Below are positions 29,665 through 38,170 of a DNA stretch of 41,001 nt, one piece after another. The notes beneath the pieces were generated by a model. That model made no database searches. It was not told the DNA's origin and saw nothing but the letters and a program-made list of their open reading frames with translations. The stretch lies in the NCBI GenBank assembly GCA_937922745.1, contig CALAJO010000071.1:1-41001 (forward strand). The letters are read 5' to 3'. Both the position numbers and the translations under genes were made by a program. The stretch's first letter is position 1. Each line of letters begins with the position of its first letter. Origin of the DNA: an uncultured cyanobacterium. Lineage in GTDB: Bacteria; Cyanobacteriota; Vampirovibrionia; Vampirovibrionales; JAGQHJ01.

Positions 29665-32154
29665 ATGTCACATCCGTTATATGTCTACTATCACACGCAT
29701 TGGGACAGGGAGTGGTATTTGCCATTTCGGGAGTACCAGCACCGGCTGCTGAAAGTGGTGGATGGGGTTTTGGAAAGCCTGGAAAATAACAGCCTGCCCT
29801 GCTTTACGCTGGACGGCCAAACCGTGCTGCTGGAAGACTACCTGGAGTTTCGGCCCGACCGGCGGGCCCGCCTGGAAAAACTGATTCGCGACGAGCGCGT
29901 TAATATCGGCCCGTGGTATGTGATGCCGGATGAATTCCTGGTCAGCGGCGAGAGCCTTATTCGCAACCTCCAGCGCGGCATTGCCATTTCCAAGGCGTTT
30001 GGGGAAACCTCTTTTACCGGGTACTTGCCGGATACGTTCGGGCATTCCGCGGATATCCCCATGGTGCTGAAGCAGTTTGAAATCCCTTCGGCCATTGTAT
30101 GGCGCGGCGTCAGCGAACGCAGCCCGTTTTTCCTCTGGCAATCGCCTTCTGGCGATAGCGTCCTTACGTACCACCTGACGGAAGGCTATTTCCAGAACAC
30201 CTTCCATATGGGAAAGGATTTGGACGAGAAGAAGACGGCCTTCAACAATTGGCTTTCCAAAGTCTCCACCCTGGAGCGCAACGGGGAGCCGATGCTGTTT
30301 CCCATCGGGGCGGATCACCTGGGTGTAGTGCCGGATGCACCGGAGCTGCTGACCGAAATGGCCCCAGCAGCCCAGACGGTAACGCCGGATCGGTTTATGC
30401 AGCAGGCGGCCCGTATGGAAGAATCCGTATTGGATACCCTGTTCGGCGAGCTTCGCCAGCCGGAAGGGGCTTATTTACTACCGGGCGTCTTTTCCAGCCG
30501 CATGTACCTGAAGCAGTGGAACCGTCGCCTGGAGTGGCGCCTGGCCCAACATTTGGAGCAATTGCTGTTCTGGCTGAGTTGCCTGGGCAAACCCATGGCG
30601 GTGGAAGCGGAACTGGATTTCCTGTGGAAGACGCTGCTGCTGAACCACCCGCACGATAGCATCTGCGGATGCAGCGTGGACAGTGTGCATCGGGAGAATG
30701 AAAACCGCTTCGAGCAGATTGACCAGTTGTCCCAGGCCATGCTGCGGGATGCGCACCACGCGTTGGCGCAAACCCTTCAGCCGGAAGGGCACTTACTCCT
30801 GATGAACCTGGGTGATGTGCCTTATACCGGCGTAATGGAAATCGAGCAGACTTATCCGCTCTCGCGGCCTGTGCCGGAGCCGGTGCCCCAGGCCCAGGTG
30901 CTTTACGAAGAAGAGATGCTGGATGACACTTTCCTGCTGGATGTCAACATTTTACCCTTGTCGGAAAACAAGGCGCTAAAGCGTCGTTCACTCATCTGGG
31001 TGGAGAATGTCCCAGCCCATGGCTACCAAGTGACCCAAACCCCCGCACATCCGGCAGATCAGGTGACCACTTCCGGCAGGACGCTCGAGAATGCCCTGTT
31101 ATCCGTCCGGGTGGAAGCGGATGGGAGCCTTACCATTCAGGAGAAGACCACGGGACGCGTGATTTCCAAAACGCACCAAGTCTGGCGTAACTTGGAGCAG
31201 GGAGATTCCTACAATGCCGCCCCGATTCCCGGTGCCGAGCCGGAACAGGCTGTCTTGGAATCCAGCCGCCAAGTTATCTTCGGGCAGTTAAGGGGGGCGA
31301 TTGAACTGATGTGGCGCTTCCCCAATATCGATCTGAAAGTGGAGACAACCCTGTCCCTGGATGCCGGGAGCAACCAACTGGTGTTCCATACCCGCTTTAC
31401 CAACAACACGCCGGATCATAAAATCCAGGTCATCTTCCCGGCAGCGGAGCCCATCACCCAGGTGGTGGCGGAAGGGCACTTTGCCCCCATTACCCGTGCG
31501 TATGACCCCGCCTACCGCATCCAGGAGCATATGCCGGCGCCACGGTTGAAAGAGCTGCCGGTGCAGGCCGGGCCGATCCAACGCTTTATCGGATTCGACG
31601 GCCAAACGCTGACGACCGAAGGCTTGACGGAGTACGAGGTGGAAGGCAACCTGCTTAAGCTCACGCTACACCGTGGCTTTGGCATGCTCTCCAGCGACCG
31701 GACCGAAGTGCGCGGCAGCCATGCCGGCCCGCCGTTACCCACACCGGAAGGCCAGTGCCTTAACCGCACCTTCCATTGCCATTATGCGTGGCGGGCAGGG
31801 TTCGATGTGGCCGCCGCCTATCACCAGGCGGATCAGTTTTACGGCGCAGTGTACGGTTTTGACTACCCATCCCGTTCTGGCGCAGCGGTATCGGCGAAAA
31901 TGGGTTCGTTTGTTACGCTGGATAATCCCGCTGTCCATCATACGGCCATCCAGCCGGTTTCCGGCGGCACTTCTTGGCTTATCCGGCTGTATAACCCTAC
32001 GGAAACCCCGCAGCAAACCCAAGTGACGTTGGATCCCCAGGCGCAGCTTCAGCAGGTTGTAAACCTTGCCGGTTCGCCGCTATCGATGCCCTCAACCGGC
32101 AAGCTGACTTTACAACCGTATCAGCTTGTTTCCCTGCAAGTTCGGGTACAATAG
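29665..32154 (+). CDS. GH38 family alpha-mannosidase
   Basis: 829 aa. The N-terminal GH38 catalytic barrel begins 'YYHTHWDREWY' (zinc ligands His10/12 region and Asp14). The predicted nucleophile is Asp123 in 'GYLPDTFGHS', and 'LLLNHPHDSICGCSVDSVH' holds further zinc and active-site residues. Beta-sandwich domains fill the C-terminal half. There is no signal peptide, so it acts in the cytosol on imported mannosides, or its export is unusual. Bacterial GH38 enzymes of this length are MngB-like (mannosylglycerate) or general alpha-mannosidases; I cannot tell which. It heads a run of six same-strand genes. Confidence 0.93.
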   Translation: MSHPLYVYYHTHWDREWYLPFREYQHRLLKVVDGVLESLENNSLPCFTLDGQTVLLEDYLEFRPDRRARLEKLIRDERVNIGPWYVMPDEFLVSGESLIRNLQRGIAISKAFGETSFTGYLPDTFGHSADIPMVLKQFEIPSAIVWRGVSERSPFFLWQSPSGDSVLTYHLTEGYFQNTFHMGKDLDEKKTAFNNWLSKVSTLERNGEPMLFPIGADHLGVVPDAPELLTEMAPAAQTVTPDRFMQQAARMEESVLDTLFGELRQPEGAYLLPGVFSSRMYLKQWNRRLEWRLAQHLEQLLFWLSCLGKPMAVEAELDFLWKTLLLNHPHDSICGCSVDSVHRENENRFEQIDQLSQAMLRDAHHALAQTLQPEGHLLLMNLGDVPYTGVMEIEQTYPLSRPVPEPVPQAQVLYEEEMLDDTFLLDVNILPLSENKALKRRSLIWVENVPAHGYQVTQTPAHPADQVTTSGRTLENALLSVRVEADGSLTIQEKTTGRVISKTHQVWRNLEQGDSYNAAPIPGAEPEQAVLESSRQVIFGQLRGAIELMWRFPNIDLKVETTLSLDAGSNQLVFHTRFTNNTPDHKIQVIFPAAEPITQVVAEGHFAPITRAYDPAYRIQEHMPAPRLKELPVQAGPIQRFIGFDGQTLTTEGLTEYEVEGNLLKLTLHRGFGMLSSDRTEVRGSHAGPPLPTPEGQCLNRTFHCHYAWRAGFDVAAAYHQADQFYGAVYGFDYPSRSGAAVSAKMGSFVTLDNPAVHHTAIQPVSGGTSWLIRLYNPTETPQQTQVTLDPQAQLQQVVNLAGSPLSMPSTGKLTLQPYQLVSLQVRVQ

Positions 32155-32161
32155 GAATACC

Positions 32162-32446
32162 ATGCCGATGATGATCCTGTTTTTCCTGATTGTGATTGTA
32201 CTGGAACTGCTGTGTCTGGTTGGCATTGTGTACGCCTATATCTGGCTGACCAAAGGCGAGCTGGTTCTGCAAGGCCTTCGCGTTGGCATGGTCGCGCTTC
32301 GGTCAGACTTCTTCCACCAGTTGCTGTTTGGCAAGCAAGTGGGAGACCAGGTTCAGCAAGTGGCCAGGCTCCTTGGCAACCGTTTGCCTTTGTGGGTGCG
32401 CGGCATGTTTACGGGATTGCGTTGGATGGGAAAAATAAAACAATAA
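32162..32446 (+). CDS. Small single-pass membrane protein
   Basis: 94 aa. One N-terminal TM helix ('ILFFLIVIVLELLCLVGIVY') and a basic soluble tail. ATG 32162 has TAGGA 6 nt upstream and starts 7 bases after the mannosidase stop. No family recognised; the context is a cluster of small membrane-anchored proteins. Confidence 0.7.
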   Translation: MPMMILFFLIVIVLELLCLVGIVYAYIWLTKGELVLQGLRVGMVALRSDFFHQLLFGKQVGDQVQQVARLLGNRLPLWVRGMFTGLRWMGKIKQ

Positions 32447-32451
32447 TCTAG

Positions 32452-32480
32452 TTGCTGATATTCAGTGATTTCTCTACACT
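32452..32480 (+). promoter_or_regulatory. Putative promoter before the first YtxH-like gene
   Basis: TTGCTG (32452-32457), a 17-nt spacer and TACACT (32475-32480), with a leader of about 28 nt to the ATG at 32515. Confidence 0.5.
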
Positions 32481-32514
32481 AGATTTGAACAGTGGTAATC
32501 CAGGAGATGTGATT

Positions 32515-32847
32515 ATGACGAATCGACAAGCAGCAAACGAAAACTACGGACTGGATTTTGCGGTGGGGCTGATGATGGGCCTTCTCGCAGGTGGCGTTGC
32601 TGGCATTTTGTTTGCCCCCAAGCCGGGCAGGGATTTGCAGGGCGATATCCAGCGCGTGGTCAAAAACCTCCCGGATGAGCTGAACGAAGGCTGGTCGCGC
32701 TCCAAGGGGCAGTACCGCCAAATCGTCGATAAGACCAAAGTGGGCATTGCAGACCAGTGGGAGCAGCGCAACCAGCGCCGACAGGCCCAGCGAATGGCCG
32801 AAGCCAAGCTGCGTGAAGAGCGTGAGGTTGGCCAATACGATTACTAG
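32515..32847 (+). CDS. YtxH domain protein (first copy)
   Basis: 110 aa. The N-terminal 'GLMMGLLAGGVAGILFAPKPGRD' region is the YtxH signature: a Gly-rich membrane segment ending in FAPKxG. A charged helical tail of about 75 residues follows. YtxH proteins are often stress-induced and membrane-anchored; mechanism unknown. ATG 32515 has AGGAG 8 nt upstream. Two genes downstream lies a second YtxH protein. Confidence 0.85.
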   Translation: MTNRQAANENYGLDFAVGLMMGLLAGGVAGILFAPKPGRDLQGDIQRVVKNLPDELNEGWSRSKGQYRQIVDKTKVGIADQWEQRNQRRQAQRMAEAKLREEREVGQYDY

Positions 32848-32888
32848 GCTGTTATAGCCCGTTTTGTAAGAGGGAGTTTTACGGATAG

Positions 32889-33257
32889 ATGGATTTAACC
32901 GCAGGCACCGAGCAATTGCTCCAGATTCTCATCATTATCAGCATGGTGCTGCTGGTTCCGGTTGCGGTAGGGCTGGTGGTCGTGCTGTTTAAGCTGGCCT
33001 TCCTCATCCATTCCGCACAGGACTTTATGCGGTTTGCCACGGGCGAGCTGGCGCCGATGATGAAGGAAGCCCGCAACCTGCTCATCCATCTGGAAACAAT
33101 TGGGCATCAAGCCTCCACCGGGATGTTGGAGCTTGGCAACGCGTTGCATCAGGCCGCGCCCGCTATGCGCAAGGGGGCGGAGCAGGTTTCCGCTGGCGCC
33201 AAGTCGCTGCTGTCCGGCATTAACCGTTCGTTCCAAGGGCCTCCCTCTTCACCGTAG
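32889..33257 (+). CDS. DUF948-like membrane-anchored helical protein
   Basis: 122 aa. A TM helix (about residues 11-38, 'ILIIISMVLLVPVAVGLVVV') is followed by a long amphipathic helical region with repeated heptad spacing ('MRKGAEQVSAGAKSLL'). This resembles DUF948/YoxC proteins that often sit beside YtxH genes. Function unknown. Confidence 0.65.
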   Translation: MDLTAGTEQLLQILIIISMVLLVPVAVGLVVVLFKLAFLIHSAQDFMRFATGELAPMMKEARNLLIHLETIGHQASTGMLELGNALHQAAPAMRKGAEQVSAGAKSLLSGINRSFQGPPSSP

Positions 33258-33305
33258 AAAAAGAGATGTTAAAGCTTTAAGCAAACCAGTTGAAGGAGTA
33301 ATAAT

Positions 33306-33629
33306 ATGAGTGCAGGTCGTTTTTTGGGTGGGATTGTTCTGGGTGGCGCGTTGGGCGCGATTATCGCCCTGCTGGTGGCCCCCCGCAGCGGTGAAGAAAC
33401 CCGCCGACTGATTGGCAACGATTTTAAAGACCGGGTGGATCGCTCGGTGGATGACGTGAAAACCCGCGCTGAAGACCTCAAGGTGCGCGCGCTGGATCGC
33501 CGGGAAGAATTAATGGAGCGCGGCCGCCAGATTGCCGCTGACCTGGAAACCGTGGGCCAAAGCACGCTGGACAAGGTGAAGTCCTCCCTGGCCAAAGCGC
33601 CCAAGCAAAACGAAGAGCCCACCGGCTAG
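33306..33629 (+). CDS. YtxH domain protein (second copy)
   Basis: 107 aa. 'GGIVLGGALGAIIALLVAP' then 'RSGEETRRL' is a canonical YtxH N-terminus, followed by a charged helical tail. ATG 33306 has GAAGGAG 8 nt upstream. It is a closer match to the family consensus than the first copy. Confidence 0.9.
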   Translation: MSAGRFLGGIVLGGALGAIIALLVAPRSGEETRRLIGNDFKDRVDRSVDDVKTRAEDLKVRALDRREELMERGRQIAADLETVGQSTLDKVKSSLAKAPKQNEEPTG

Positions 33630-33660
33630 TCCCATCAAGATTGAGGAACCAACGCCTTAT

Positions 33661-34509
33661 ATGACCCGTATCTTCATTTCTGCCGATATGGAAGGGCTTT
33701 GCGGGGTGGTTAGCCCGTTGCAATGCTACCCCAAGGAAGACCTGACCGGCTACAACTGGGCGGTGGCGCAGATGGCCTGGGAGATTAACACCATTGCGGA
33801 CGGCATCCTGGGCCACGACCCGGAGGCCGAGATTGTGGTGAACGATGCCCATAACGCCATGACCAACCTTCGGTTGGATAGTCTCTCCCACCGGGCGCAG
33901 CTGCTCTCCGGCAAGCCCAAGCTGTGCGCGATGATGGCAGGGCTGGACAGCGCGTTCGACGGGGTGATCTTCGTGGGCTATCATGCCAAGGCCGGAGCGG
34001 AGAACGGTGTGCTGAACCATACGTTCCACTCCAAGCTGTTTGATGTACAGGTTAACGGCGTTTCCTACGGGGAGGGCGGCATCAACGCCCTGTACGCCAG
34101 TCTGGTTCACCGGGTGCCGGTGATCCTGGGCAGTGGGGACAAGGCGTTCTGCGACGAGATCCACGCCTTGATTCCCAACCTCAAGACGATTGAAACCAAG
34201 GCCGGCATTTCAACCACTGCGGCGCTGTCCGTCTCCCGCGACCACTTGGAGAAGTGCTACCGCGACCTGGTGGGCAAGGCGGTGCAGGCCCCTGCCTTGT
34301 GGAAGATGAACCTGCTGGAGTTGACTGGCCCCTACACGCTGCGCATCACCTTTACCACCACCCTGCCTTGCGATGTCGCCATGACCTCTCCACTCTACAC
34401 CCGTGTGGATGGCCGGACGCTGGAAGTGACCGTTGACGAGTTTGCCTCCCTGTATCGCGCCTTGCAGGGGGCGTATTCCATGCTGGCGTACACGGCCTAC
34501 ATGGAATGA
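33661..34509 (+). CDS. dppA: D-aminopeptidase, M55 (DppA) family
   Basis: 282 aa, typical for DppA. Motifs: 'ISADMEGLCGV' (metal Asp9/Glu11), 'VVNDAHNAM', 'VGYHAKAG', 'LNHTFHS' and 'SYGEGGINA', covering the metal ligands and active-site residues of M55. DppA removes D-Ala from D-Ala-containing peptides and so salvages peptidoglycan fragments. It is placed 31 bases after the second YtxH gene; peptidoglycan salvage and the neighbouring glycosidases fit a nutrient-recycling or prey-digestion theme (inference). Confidence 0.92.
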   Translation: MTRIFISADMEGLCGVVSPLQCYPKEDLTGYNWAVAQMAWEINTIADGILGHDPEAEIVVNDAHNAMTNLRLDSLSHRAQLLSGKPKLCAMMAGLDSAFDGVIFVGYHAKAGAENGVLNHTFHSKLFDVQVNGVSYGEGGINALYASLVHRVPVILGSGDKAFCDEIHALIPNLKTIETKAGISTTAALSVSRDHLEKCYRDLVGKAVQAPALWKMNLLELTGPYTLRITFTTTLPCDVAMTSPLYTRVDGRTLEVTVDEFASLYRALQGAYSMLAYTAYME

Positions 34510-34533
34510 AACAGGTTTAAAAATCCATTTGGA

Positions 34534-34627
34534 ACGAACGAACCCAATTCCTCCGAATGCAAGATATAGCCTGCATATTCCGGGAAAAACCGCAAAATGG
34601 CCTGTCCGGTTAAATGGGTTCGTTCGT
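34534..34627. repeat. 94-nt element with 13-bp terminal inverted repeats and inner hairpins
   Basis: ACGAACGAACCCA (34534-34546) and TGGGTTCGTTCGT (34615-34627) are perfectly complementary. Inside, CCGAATGCA pairs imperfectly with TGCATATTCCGG (about 34553-34583), and ACCG...CGGT (about 34588-34610) can form a second hairpin, giving a three-way-junction shape. CCATTTTTCC follows. It lies between dppA and the 142-aa gene and could be a terminator-linked RNA or a small non-autonomous element. Confidence 0.65.
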
Positions 34628-34743
34628 CCATTTTTCCAGTTTCAATTTATCAAATCTAAAAATCTAAAGACAACTGAGGCACAAAGCCACCGGAATCCGG
34701 TTTTATACAACTAAGGGGATCATGGATTCAGAGGGGCATCATC

Positions 34744-35172
34744 TTGGGCATTCAACCCAGCAGTTTTAACGGACCCAGCTTTTCATCCTCGACCGGTGTT
34801 GGGGGCAGCACCACGCCCTACTTCCGGACGAACATCAACACGCTGCGGGAAGATGTGTTTATGCCCTCCCAGCCGCAACAGGGCCGAGGCGGCAACCCAG
34901 TCAGCCGGTTCTTTTATTCGATGTGGGACAGGGTGACGACGATGTTCAAGGATGCCGCAATGCTGCCCATCGTTATCTGGGATTCCATGTATTCCTTTGC
35001 GACAGGGCGGCCGCCCAAGCATCGTTTCCAGGTTAAAACCAAGGCCCTGCCGGAGAATGGTTTCCTTTCCGCCAATATGATGGACGAAACCCTGCCCCAG
35101 ACCCATGCCGCCAATCCCTTTTTGGCGCAGACGGGGTTTATGTCATCCAATTTAATGGATAACAGTTATTAG
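34744..35172 (+). CDS. Hypothetical protein with duplicated C-terminal motif (142 aa)
   Basis: 142 aa, TTG start with GAGGGG 7 nt upstream. The N-terminus (about 1-50) is Ser/Gly/Thr-rich and probably disordered. A central amphipathic region ('FFYSMWDRVTTMFKDAAMLP') follows. The C-terminus carries the motif 'GFLSANMMD' and again 'GFMSSNLMD' 30 residues later. No family recognised. The frame ends 5 bases before the convergent repeat-protein gene's stop. An out-of-frame ATG at 34722 is not used. Confidence 0.6.
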   Translation: MGIQPSSFNGPSFSSSTGVGGSTTPYFRTNINTLREDVFMPSQPQQGRGGNPVSRFFYSMWDRVTTMFKDAAMLPIVIWDSMYSFATGRPPKHRFQVKTKALPENGFLSANMMDETLPQTHAANPFLAQTGFMSSNLMDNSY

Positions 35173-35177
35173 AGATT

Positions 35178-36437
35178 TTAGTAAAGATTTGCCTGGAACG
35201 CATGTTCCAATAAGAGGTCATCAAAAAACTGACCTTCTTCTTCTTTAATATTGTGCTTTGCTTTTGTGCGGAGTTGCGCTTGCAATTCCGCACCGCCAGG
35301 CTGTTGGAGTTCCGCCAACAATTTCTGTCGATGGAAGGCAAGGACTTTATCGTAAAACATCGTCATGCCTTGGGGGATATAAGGATTTCTATGGACAAAA
35401 ACATCCCTAACGGTTCTAACAGAATCGCCGTTACCTTGCCATTCCGACAATAAAATAGCTTCATGGTGTTCAATTAGCGGCTGTAAAATAGCTTTGGCTT
35501 TTTCTGAGTTGCGCTCCAGGTAACGATACAGATTTCCCAATAAATACACGGTTGAAGGTGCTTGCCTGCATTCTTCCATTGCTTTTGGCTGATGGTAGTC
35601 GATGACGCTCTGGATTAACGCTAGTTCTGCTGCATCACGTTCCCGCATTTTTTGGGCCACCTCAGCATCCGCCCCCCACCTGGCAGGTCCTTCCTCAAGC
35701 ATTGCTTTTCTTCGGTAAAATGGGTCTAAAGTCTCAAAATTAGAAGGTTTTTGCTTTTCGGTATCGAGAAGAATAGGCTGGTGATGCCGTATAGCGGCTT
35801 GATAAAACTGCGTTGCTTGTAGCGTGTTTAGATCAAATTTGGCATTGTACAGCTCGGATATTAAATCCCAACTGGTCGGCATTTCGATATATTGTTGCAA
35901 AACGCGTTCTCGTTGCTGGTCAAATACAGTATTCCAGAATGAGCGTTCAGGCTCGTCCGTGCTTTCTTTGATATTTTCTAAAACCTGCTTCATCAATTCA
36001 GGGGTTATTGGCTGGGTTTTAATATCTTTAAGCGCGATGGGGCGATGGTGCGCAATTAATGTATTGTAAAAGTTCTGAGAACGTTCGCCTTTAAACTTTT
36101 TACGCGCATCATATAAATGATGCATCAGTTCGATAGTTGTTGGTTGAGCTTTTATCTGTTCAAGCACGGTAGGTTCATAAAAATTGGCGATATCGGAGAA
36201 GAAACTTTTTCCTGGTGGTATTTCTCCCTCTCTTGCAGCATCGGAATTGTGTTTGCGCCAAAGTCCCATCAACAGTACTTCACTGGGTGCAAGCATCCTG
36301 GCATTGATTTGCAGGGCCTGTTCAAGCTTTGGATGGGCTACCTGTCCATCAGGCCATCTGTAAGCGTGATAATAAACTTGCTCTATAATGGCAAGTGGCA
36401 GAGGTATGTAATATTGATTCTGATCGGTGCGAAGCAA
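35178..36437 (-). CDS. Tandem-repeat helical protein of unknown function (419 aa)
   Basis: About seven degenerate repeats of roughly 44 residues run through residues 80-400. Each has the form aromatic-x2-hydrophobic-I-x2-H-x4-L followed by a QP-(S/T) turn and a second helix, for example 'FYNTLIAHHRPIALKDIKTQ' and 'FYQAAIRHHQPILLDTEKQ'. This predicts an alpha-solenoid for protein binding. Composition is more AT-rich than neighbouring genes, suggesting acquisition. The start is unclear: TTG 36437 is used here, but the frame stays open and protein-like back to 36464, overlapping the end of the 82-aa gene, so a frameshift between the two is possible. No known family. Confidence 0.6.
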   Translation of the reverse strand: MLRTDQNQYYIPLPLAIIEQVYYHAYRWPDGQVAHPKLEQALQINARMLAPSEVLLMGLWRKHNSDAAREGEIPPGKSFFSDIANFYEPTVLEQIKAQPTTIELMHHLYDARKKFKGERSQNFYNTLIAHHRPIALKDIKTQPITPELMKQVLENIKESTDEPERSFWNTVFDQQRERVLQQYIEMPTSWDLISELYNAKFDLNTLQATQFYQAAIRHHQPILLDTEKQKPSNFETLDPFYRRKAMLEEGPARWGADAEVAQKMRERDAAELALIQSVIDYHQPKAMEECRQAPSTVYLLGNLYRYLERNSEKAKAILQPLIEHHEAILLSEWQGNGDSVRTVRDVFVHRNPYIPQGMTMFYDKVLAFHRQKLLAELQQPGGAELQAQLRTKAKHNIKEEEGQFFDDLLLEHAFQANLY

Positions 36438-36448
36438 ACTCAGGCTCT

Positions 36449-36697
36449 TTAAATATTCAGCATTTCATCAGGAGTGAGATCCGCAAAATGGACTACAAAA
36501 TCCCCAAACTGTTTTTCATCATAACTATTTAACATCGTTGCAATCTTATGAGGGTCATCTTTTGCAAAAGGGCCAACAAGGGCTGCAAATCGAATGGAAA
36601 AAGTATCCTTTGATTGAACATGATTTCCGTACAACTTTTTGGGTTTTGGGTGGGCGTTGTGACGAAGTATGAGTGGACGCGAAACCGATAGATCCAT
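36449..36697 (-). CDS. Small hypothetical protein (82 aa), possible N-terminal part of the repeat protein
   Basis: 82 aa. ATG 36697 has AGAGG 5 nt upstream, a good site. No family recognised. The C-terminus ('FADLTPDEMLNI') ends abruptly; the -1 frame at this point continues into the 419-aa repeat protein. Either these are two overlapping or adjacent genes of one operon, or one gene split by a frameshift. Confidence 0.5.
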   Translation of the reverse strand: MDLSVSRPLILRHNAHPKPKKLYGNHVQSKDTFSIRFAALVGPFAKDDPHKIATMLNSYDEKQFGDFVVHFADLTPDEMLNI

Positions 36698-36787
36698 AGT
36701 AACCTCTTTTACGACAGATTTAGTAAAATAAAATCCATCCAAAAAAAGAATTGCTTATCCATTTGCAGCGTTTGGTTACAGCAGGTT

Positions 36788-37150
36788 CTAGGAGTGGTCA
36801 GGCCTCAGCTGTTTTGCCGTAGAGAGATACACGGGAATTGGCCCATTTGAATCCCCGGCGGCATCCCACTGGATGAGGACACGGATGCAGTGCGGCAAGG
36901 TCTCGGCCATGGGGGCTTCCGGCATGCAGAGCATCGGTACGCTGGCCCAGTCACTTCGGGCATTACGAATGGCCTTGGCAGGGTTTAACGCATCCAGATC
37001 CGGCGTAACGGTAAAGAAAACGCCGATAATCCGATCCACCTGGATATGGTTGCGTGTCAACAGTTCCTGTATCAGTTCCGATACGGCAGATTGTATCAGG
37101 GAAGCCTGATTTTCGGTTACGGTAGTGGCTCCACGAACGCCCCGTAGCAT
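36788..37150 (-). CDS. aroH: Chorismate mutase, AroH (monofunctional) class
   Basis: 120 aa, the normal AroH length. It converts chorismate to prephenate for Phe/Tyr synthesis. The N-terminal 'LRGVRGATTV' carries the catalytic Arg (residue 6). Glu78, Arg90 ('CIRVLIQW') and Tyr108 ('VYLSTAKQLRPD') fall at the same numbers as in the Bacillus enzyme. Start: ATG 37150 with GGAAGGG 7 nt upstream; the longer frame upstream to 37294 is rejected because it lacks homologous sequence. AroH is typical of Bacillus, Thermus and Cyanobacteria. Confidence 0.95.
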   Translation of the reverse strand: MLRGVRGATTVTENQASLIQSAVSELIQELLTRNHIQVDRIIGVFFTVTPDLDALNPAKAIRNARSDWASVPMLCMPEAPMAETLPHCIRVLIQWDAAGDSNGPIPVYLSTAKQLRPDHS

Positions 37151-37356
37151 CAACAAACCCTTCCACTTATTACGGAATTGGATGTAGTATATCGGAAGGA
37201 CAGGTTTAAAAAAACGGTAGGCAAAAAAACTGCTTTTGTAGTAAAACAGGGTATGGCTCGGCCCGCCATTTAAAATAAGGATGAAACCAATCACCTTCCA
37301 GAAGCGTCACTATGAAAAAAGACACCTTACCGTCCCGAGATAGGAGAATGAGTTGA

Positions 37357-38115
37357 ATGGTTGAAATACTGGTCGCCGATGATGATGCCGAAATCGTTGA
37401 TCTGCTACGGCTTGACCTGGAATTGATGGGCTTCTCTATCGATTTTGTGAGCGATGGGCTGGCAGCCAGCAAAAAGGCGGAATCCAAACGCTACGATTTA
37501 ATCATTCTGGATGTGATGATGCCCAAGATGGATGGCTTCGAAGTGTGCAAGAAGCTTCGTGGCACCCGCTTGTCCGCAACGACGCCGATTATCCTCCTCA
37601 CGGCCAAAGGGACGATTGAAGACAAGATTCGCGGGTTTAACGCCGGGGCCGATGATTACCTGGTCAAACCGTTCGAGTTCCAGGAATTGATGGTTCGTAT
37701 GCGTGCGCTGTTCCGTAGAACCGGCACATTGAAGAACCAGCAAGCCCAGCGCAAGAATGAACTGCTGGCCGCCGGGGATATTGAGCTGCTCCCTACTTCG
37801 CTGGAGTGCCGCATCAAGGGGAATTTGATCAAGCTGACCCCCACGGAATTTGAGATTTTATACTGCCTGATGCAGCATGTGGGTGAAGCAGTAGCCCTTG
37901 CCACCATTTTGCAGGAGGTTTGGGGCTACGATGCCGATGAGGATGTGCGGATGCTGCGTGTTCACGTGGGTGGCCTGCGGCAAAAGATTGAAGAGAACCA
38001 TAAAAGCCCGCGTTACCTGCAAACCGTCACCAACGTCGGGTATCGTCTTATTGTGAACCCCGATGCCGTTGAAACCGGCCAAGGGCCTTCCGGGATGAGC
38101 CTGAGCCGAACCTAA
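37357..38115 (+). CDS. OmpR/PhoB-family response regulator
   Basis: 252 aa. Receiver domain with acidic pocket 'VADDDAE', phosphoacceptor Asp52 in 'LIILDVMMPKMDG', Thr in 'LLTAKG' and Lys in 'DDYLVKPFEF'. A short linker is followed by a winged-helix DNA-binding domain ('LTPTEFEILYCLMQH', 'RMLRVHVGGLRQKIE', 'VGYRLIV'). AGGAG lies about 11 nt upstream of the ATG. It is followed by the sensor kinase, 55 bases away. A 14-codon reading frame (37312-37356) ends directly before the start codon. Confidence 0.95.
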   Translation: MVEILVADDDAEIVDLLRLDLELMGFSIDFVSDGLAASKKAESKRYDLIILDVMMPKMDGFEVCKKLRGTRLSATTPIILLTAKGTIEDKIRGFNAGADDYLVKPFEFQELMVRMRALFRRTGTLKNQQAQRKNELLAAGDIELLPTSLECRIKGNLIKLTPTEFEILYCLMQHVGEAVALATILQEVWGYDADEDVRMLRVHVGGLRQKIEENHKSPRYLQTVTNVGYRLIVNPDAVETGQGPSGMSLSRT

Positions 38116-38170
38116 CCGTGCAAAGGAGCAGGATGGCGTCGCTGATAGCAAACAACCAGGGTGTTTTAAC

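Noticed and set aside
34433-34714. 93-codon frame overlapping the end of dppA
   Set aside because: Starts inside dppA and reads through the inverted-repeat element; the translation is not protein-like.
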